Below, in pieces: positions 58,232 through 64,000 of a stretch of 64,000 bases of DNA (position 1 is its first letter; each line of letters opens with the position of its first letter). The position numbers and the translations under genes were made by a program. The notes under the pieces were generated by a model, which saw nothing but the letters and a program-made list of their open reading frames with translations, made no database searches and was not told the origin of the DNA. This DNA comes from Tupaia tana (taxonomy: Eukaryota > Chordata > Mammalia > Scandentia > Tupaiidae), in assembly GCA_026018925.1 (NCBI GenBank), contig JAKSZU010000275.1, positions 1 to 64,000 on the forward strand, written 5' to 3'.

Positions 58232-59481
58232 CAGCTCCTGTCTCCTCATTTTTTTTGGTAATTTTTCCTTTTTACGATTTTTTTAAAGGTAGAATTTCTC
58301 TCTGGCTCTCAGCTCCATCTTTTGTTTTGTTAATAAGCCCTTCTGCTCCTTTCTCCCAGGCAGGAGAGTTGAGCCATTCCTGAGAAGATTCCACATGGAT
58401 ACTGGGAACTAGATATTTCAGGGCACAGGCGAAATGAAGATTTTCTACTCATAATTCAGCCTCCAGCAAGCAAAGCTAGTGTGGTAGGGAGCCCCTCTGG
58501 CCTTCTATCCCTGTCTCTGTGTCTCTGAGATCTGTCTCTCTCTGCTCCTGTCTCCTCATATTTTTTTGGTAATTTTTCCTTTTTACGATTTTTTTAAAGG
58601 TAGAATTTCTCTCTGGCTCTCAGCTCCATCTTTTGTTTTGTTAATAAGCCCTTCTGCTCCTTTCTCCCAGGCAGGAGAGTTGAGCCATTCTCTGAGAAGA
58701 TTCCACATGGATACTGGGAACTAGATATTTCAGGGCACAGGCGAAATGAAGATTTTTCTACTCATAATTCAGCCTCCAGCAAGCAAAGCTAGTGTGGCAG
58801 GGAGCCCCTCTGGCCTTCTATCCCTGTCTCTGTGTCTCTGATGTCTCTGTCGCTCTCTGCTCCTGTCTCCTCATTTTTTTGGTAATTTATCCTTTTACGA
58901 CTTTTTTAAAGGTAGAATTGCTCTCTGGCTCTCAGCTCCATCTTTTGTTTTGTTAATAAGCCCTTCTGCTCCTTTCTCCCAGGCAGGAGAGTTGAGCCAT
59001 TATCTGAGAAGATTCCACATGGATACTGGGAACTAGATATTTCAGGGCACAGGCGAAATGCAGATTTTCTACTCATAATTCAGCCTCCAGCAAGCAAAGC
59101 TAGTGTGGTAGGGAGCCCCTCTGGCCTTCTATCCCTGTCTCTGTGTCTCTGAGGTCTCTGTATCTCTCTGCTCCTGTCTCCTCATTTTTTTTTGGTAATT
59201 TTTCCTTTTTACGATTTTTTTAAAGGTAGAATTTCTCTCTGGCTCTCAGCTCCATCTTTTGTTTTGTTAAAAAGCCCTTCTGCTCCTTTCTCCCAGGCAG
59301 GAGAGTTGAGCCATTCTCTGAGAAGATTCCACATGGATACTGGGAACTAGATATTTCAGGGCACAGGCGAAATGAAGATTTTCTACTCATAAATCAGCCT
59401 CCAGCAAGCAAAGCTAGTGTGGTAGGGAGCCCCTCTGGCCTTCTATCCCTGTCTCTGTGTCTCTGAGGTCTCTGTCTCTCT
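58232..59481. repeat. Shortened module S-W-Y-T, fourth copy
   Basis: S, W, Y and T follow the usual order, including CTGATGTCTCTG before Y, but T (GTTAAAAAGCCC) is followed directly by Z2. U and Z1, present in the other three copies, are missing. The loss is exactly two units. Confidence 0.85.
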
Positions 59482-62400
59482 CTGCTCCTGTCTCCTCTTT
59501 TTTTTGGTAATTTTTCATTTTACGATTTTTTTAAAGGTAGAATTTCTCTCTGGCTCTCAGCTCCATCTTTTGTTTTGTTAATAAGCCCTTCTGCTCCTTT
59601 CTCCCAGGCAGGAGAGTTGAGCCATTCTCTGAGTAGATTCCACATGGATACTGGGAACTAGATATTTCAGGGCACAGGCGAAATGAAGATTTTCTACTCA
59701 TAATTCAGCCTCCAGCAAGCAAAGCTAGTGTGGTAGGGAGCCCCTCTGGCCTTCTATCCCTGTCTCTGTGTCTCTGAGGTCTCTGTCTCTCTCTGCACCT
59801 GTCTCCTCATTTTTTTTGGAAATTTTTCTTTTTTACGATTTTTTAAAAGTTAGAATTTCTCTCTGGCTCTCAGCTCCATCTTTTGTTTTGTTAATAAGCC
59901 CTTCTCCTCCTTTCTCCCAGGCAGGAGAGTTGAGCCATTCTCTGAGAAGATTCCACATGGATACTGGGAACTAGATATTTCAGGGCACAGGCGAAATGAA
60001 GATTTTCTACTCATAATTCAGCCTCCTGCAAGCAAAGCTAGTGTGATAGGGAGCCCATCGGGCCTTCTATCCCTGTCTCTGTGTCTCTGAGGTCTCTGTC
60101 TCTCTCTGCTCCTGTCTCCTCAGTTTTTTTTGGTAATTTTTCCTTTTTATGACTTTTTTAAAGGTAGAATTTCTCTCTGGCTCTCAGCTCCATCTTTTGT
60201 TTTGTGAATAAGCCCTTCTGCTCCTTTCTCCCAGGCAGGAGAGTTGAGCCATTCTCTGAGAAGATTCCACATGGATACTGGGAACTAGATATTTCAGGGC
60301 ACAGGCGAAATGAAGATTTTCTACTCATAATTCAGCCTCCAGCAAGCAAAGCTTGTGTGTAGGGAGCCCCTCTGGCCTTCTATCCCTGTCTCTGTGTCTC
60401 TGAGGTCTCTGTCTCTCTCTGCTCCTGTCTCCTCATTTTTTTTGGTAATTTTTCCTTTTTACGATTTTTTTTAAAGGTAGAATTTCTCTCTGGCTCTCAG
60501 CTCCATCTTTTGTTTTGTTAATAAGCCATTCTGCTCCTTTCTCCCAGGCAGGAGAGTTGAGCCATTCTCTGAGAAGATTCCACATGGATACTGGGAACTA
60601 GATATTTCAGGGCGCAGGCGAAATGAAGATTTTCTACTCATAATTAAGCCTCCAGCAAGCAAAGCTAGTGTGGTAGGGAGCCCCTCTGGCCTTCTATCCC
60701 TGTCTCTGTGTCTCTGACATCTCTGTCTCTCTCTGCTCTTGTCTCCTCAATTTTTTTTGGTAATTTTTCCTTTTTACGATTTTTTTAAAGTAGAATTTCT
60801 CTCTGGCTCTCAGCTCCATCTTTTGTTTTGTTAATAAGCCCTTCTGCTCCTTTCTCCCAGGCAGGAGAGTTGAGCCATTCTCTGAGAAGATTCCACATGG
60901 ATACTGGGAACTAGTTATTTCAGAGCACAGGCGAAATGAAGATTTTCTACTCATAATTCAGACTCCAGCAAGCAAAGCTAGTGTGGTAGGGAGCCCCTCT
61001 GGCCTTCTATCCCTGTCTCTGTGTCTCTGACGTCTCTGTCTCTCTCTTCTCCTGACTGCTCATTTTTTTTGGTAATTTTTCCTTTCTACGATTTTTTTAA
61101 AGGTAGAATTTCTTTCTGGCTCTCAGCTCCATCTTTTGGTTTGTTAATAAGCCCTTCTGCTCCTTTCTCCCAGGCAGGAGAGTTGAGCCATTCTCTGAGA
61201 AGATTCCACATGGATACTGGGAACTAGATATTTCAGGGCACAGGCGAAATGAAGATTTTCTACTCATAATTCAGCCTCCAGCAAGCAAAGCTATAGTGGT
61301 AGGGAGCACCTCTGGCCTTCTCTCCCTGTCTCTGTGTCTCTGAGGTCTCTGTCTCTCTCTGCTCCTGTCTCCTCATATTTTGGTAATTTTTCCTTTTTAC
61401 GATTTTTTTAAAGGTAGAATTTCTCTCTGGCTCTCAGCTCCATCTTTTGTAAGCCCTTCTGCTCCTTTCTCCCAGGCAGGAGAGTTGAGCCATTCTCTGA
61501 GAAGATTCCACATGGATACTGGGAACTAGATATTTCAGGGCACAGGCGAAATGAAGATTTTCTACTCATAATTCAGCCTCCAGCAAGCAAAGCTAGTGTG
61601 GTAGGGAGCCCCTCTGGCCTTCTATCCCTGTCTCTGTGTCTCTGAGTTCTCTGTCTCTCTCTACTCCTGTCGCCTCATTTTTTTTTGGTAATTTTTCCTT
61701 TTTACGATTTTTTTAAAGGCAGAATTTCTCTCTGGCTCTCAGCTCCATCTTTTGTTTTGTTAATAAGCCCTTCTGCTCCTTTCTCCCATGCAGGAGAGTT
61801 GAGCCATTCTCTGAGAAGATTCCACATGGATACTGGGAACTAGATATTTCAGGGCACAGGCGAAATGAAGATTTTCTACTCATAATTCAGCCTCCAGCAA
61901 GCAAAGCTAGTGTGGTATGGAGCCCCTCTGGCCTTCTATCCATGTCTCTGTGTCTCTGAGGTCTCTGTCTCTCTTTGCTCTTGTCTCCTCAATTTTTTTT
62001 GGTAATTTTTCCTTTTTACGATTTTTTTAAAGGTAGAATTTCTCTCTGGCTCTCAGCTCCATCTTTTGTTTTGTTAATAAGCCCTTCTGCTCCTTTCTCC
62101 CAGGCCGGAGAGTTGAGCCATTCTCTGAGAAGATTCCACATGGATACTGGAAATAGATATTTCAGGGCACAGGCGAAATGAAGATTTTCTACTCATAATT
62201 CAGGCTCCAGCAAGCAAAGCTAGTGTGGTAGGGAGCCCCTCTGGCCTTCTATCCCTGTCTCTCTGTCTCTGAGGTCTCTGTCTCTCTCTGCTCCTGTCTC
62301 CTCATTTTTTTTTGCTAATTTTTCCTTTTTACGATTTTTTAAAAGGTAGAATTTCTCTCTTGCTCTCAGCTCCATCTTTTGTTTTGTTAATAAGCCCTTC

Positions 62401-63227
62401 TGCTCCTTTCTCCCAGGCAGGAGAGTTGAGCCATTCTCTGAGAAGATTCCACATGGATACTGGGAACTAGATATTTCAGGGCACAGGCGAAATGAAGACT
62501 TTCTGCTCATAATTCAGCCTCCAGCAAGCAAAGCTAGTGTGGTAGGGAGCCCCTGTGGCCTTCTATCCCTGTCTCTGTGTCTCTGAGGTCTCTGTCTCTC
62601 TCTGCTCCTGTCTCCTCATTTTTTTTGGTAATTTTTCATTTTTACGGTTTTTTTAAAGGTAGAATTTCTGTCTGGCTCTCAGCTCCATCTTTTTTTTTGT
62701 TAATAAGCCCTTCTGCTCCTTTCTCCCTGGCATGAGAGTTGAGCCATTCTCTGAGAAGATTCCACATGGATACTGGGAACTAGATATTTCAGGGCACATG
62801 CGAAATGAAGATTTTCTACTCATAATTCAGCCTCCAGCAAGCAAAGCTATTGTGGTAGGGGGCCCATCTGGCCTTCTATCCCTGTCTCTGTGTCTCTGAG
62901 GTCTCTGTCTCTCTCTGCTCCTGTCTCCTCATTTTTTTTGGTATTTTTTCCTTTTTATGATTTTTTAAAAGGTAGAATTTCTCTCTGGCTCTCAGCTCCA
63001 TCTTTTGTTTTGTTAATAAGCCCTTCTGCTCCTTTCTCCCAGGCAGGAGAGTTGAGCCATTCTCTGAGAATATTCCACATGGATACTGGGAACTAGATAT
63101 TTCAGGGCACAGGCGAAATGAAGATTTTCTACTCATAATTCAGCCTCCAGCAAGCAAAGCTAGTGTGGTAGGGAGCCCCTCTGGCCTTCTATCCCTGTCT
63201 CTGTGTCTCTGAGGTCTCTGTCTCTCT
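59482..63227. repeat. Twelve-unit block Z2 to Z13, copy 2
   Basis: All twelve marker units recur in order at 20,316-20,318 bp from copy 1, including the 9-bp deletion of Z8 (near 61449), CAGGCCGGAG of Z10 and GGCATGAG of Z12. Differences are few, for example GGTAATTT for GCTAATTT in Z5 and TGGAAATAG for TGGAACTAG in Z10. Confidence 0.9.
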
Positions 63228-64000
63228 CTGCTCCAGTCTCCTCAATTTTTTTTGGTAATTTTTCCTTTTTACGATTTTTTTAAAGGTAGAATTTCTCTCT
63301 GGCTCTCAGCTCCATCTTTTGTTTTGTTAATAAGCCCTTCTGCTCCTTTTTCCCAGGCAGGAGAGTTGAGCCATTCTCTGAGAAGGTTCCACATGGACAC
63401 TGGGAACAAGATATTTCAGGGCACAGGCGAAATGAAGATTTTCTACTCATAATTCAGCCTCCAGCAAGCAAAGCTAGTGTGGTAGGGAGCCCCTCTGGCC
63501 TTCTATCACTGTCTCTGTGTCTCTGAGGTCTCTGTCTCTCTCTGCACCTGTCTCCTCATTTTTTTTGGTAATTTTTCTTTTTTACGATTTTTTAAAAGGT
63601 AGAATTTCTCTCTGGCTCTCAGCTCCATCTTTTGTTTTGTTAATAAGCCCTTCTCCTCCTTTCTCCCAGGCAGGAGAGTTGAGCCATTCTCTGAGAAGAT
63701 TCCACATGGATACTGGGAACTAGATATTTCAGGGCACAGGCGAAATGAAGATTTTCTACTCATAATTCAGCCTCCAGCAAGCAAAGCCAGTGTGATAGGG
63801 AGCCCATCGGGCCTTCTATCCCTGTCTCTGTGTCTCTGAGGTCTCTGTCTCTCTCTGCTCCTGTCTCCTCAGTTTTTTTTGGTAATTTTTCCTTTTTATA
63901 ACTTTTTTAAAGGTAGAATTTCTCTCTGGCTCTCAGCTCCATCTTTTGTTATGTGAATAAGCCCTTCTGCTCCTTTCTCCCAGGCAGGAGAGTTGAGCCA
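63228..64000. repeat. Right-edge units: s-like, Z3-like and partial Z4-like
   Basis: The first unit has CTCCAGTCTCCTC, GGTTCCACATGGACAC and AACAAGAT. The second is Z3-like (CTGCACCTG, CTTCTCCTCC, GAGCCCATCGGG). The third starts as Z4 (CTCAGTTTTTT, TATAACTTTTTT, TATGTGAATAAG) and is cut by the window end. Z3-Z4 therefore restarts right after Z13, so the array continues to the right. Confidence 0.8.

Larger units (their letters stand above)
1..64000. repeat. 313 bp satellite array, about 204.5 head-to-tail units
   Basis: The same unit of about 313 bp repeats from the first to the last base with no interruption. Landmarks such as GGCAGGAGAGTTGAG, GGATACTGGGAACTAG and AGGCGAAATGAAG return at this spacing throughout and always on the same strand. 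By eye, units mostly differ from the common form at a handful of positions, with T-tract length the most variable feature. No inverted unit and no foreign insertion were seen. The usual unit has two CpGs, one in the TACGAT context and one in GGCGAA. Large size, CpG poverty and higher-order structure fit vertebrate satellite DNA, probably heterochromatic. The family is not one I recognise. Both array ends lie outside the window. Confidence 0.98.

Noticed and set aside
1-64000. CRISPR array
   Set aside because: There are no short direct repeats separated by unique spacers. The whole 313 bp unit repeats, and variants are shared between units instead of being unique to each.

Overview
The whole 64 kb window is one uninterrupted tandem satellite array. 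The unit is about 313 bp and is present about 204.5 times. All copies are head to tail on the same strand. The array runs off both ends of the window, so its real length is unknown. I found no gene, RNA gene, transposon, CRISPR array or single-copy sequence. The unit length is not a multiple of three, so every reading frame shifts at each copy. The many short open frames of 60-137 residues are by-products of the repeat and are not annotated as genes.

Organism: the unit usually contains only two CpG dinucleotides, is long, and forms a large array with higher-order structure. This suggests vertebrate, perhaps mammalian, pericentromeric or other heterochromatic DNA. I do not recognise the satellite family, and the species and chromosomal position cannot be read from the window.

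Unit layout (reference copy 15601-15913): a pyrimidine-rich CT/TG segment of about 63 bp; about 40 bp of spaced T-tracts; a 5'-splice-like AAAGGTAGAA; a branch-point-like element, 20-nt polypyrimidine tract and CAG that together look like a 3' splice site; two short dyads; then a mixed-sequence stretch holding the second CpG.

Higher-order layout: copies are not interchangeable. Many carry diagnostic variants, and these recur in fixed order. I gave the recognisable types letters (a-n, s-x, z; O-W, Y, Z1-Z13) and used CTGCTCCTG or its variant as the unit boundary. Left part (1-15.7 kb): a 941 bp trimer in two copies, an 11-unit run (e to n) that recurs 9.7 kb away, and a 2.5 kb eight-unit tandem duplication. 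Middle (15.7-28.2 kb): a 16-unit higher-order repeat of 5019 bp, a 19-unit derivative of 5956 bp, and a 5-unit remnant. Right part (28.2-64 kb): a 10-unit block repeated 16.26 kb away, nested 6-unit and 4-unit duplications, a perfectly spaced 1565 bp five-unit tandem duplication, a seven-unit module (S-W-Y-T-U-Z1-Z2) present three times complete and once short by two units, and a 12-unit block repeated 20.3 kb away. The picture is of repeated unequal exchange over ranges from one to dozens of units, with no single fixed higher-order period.
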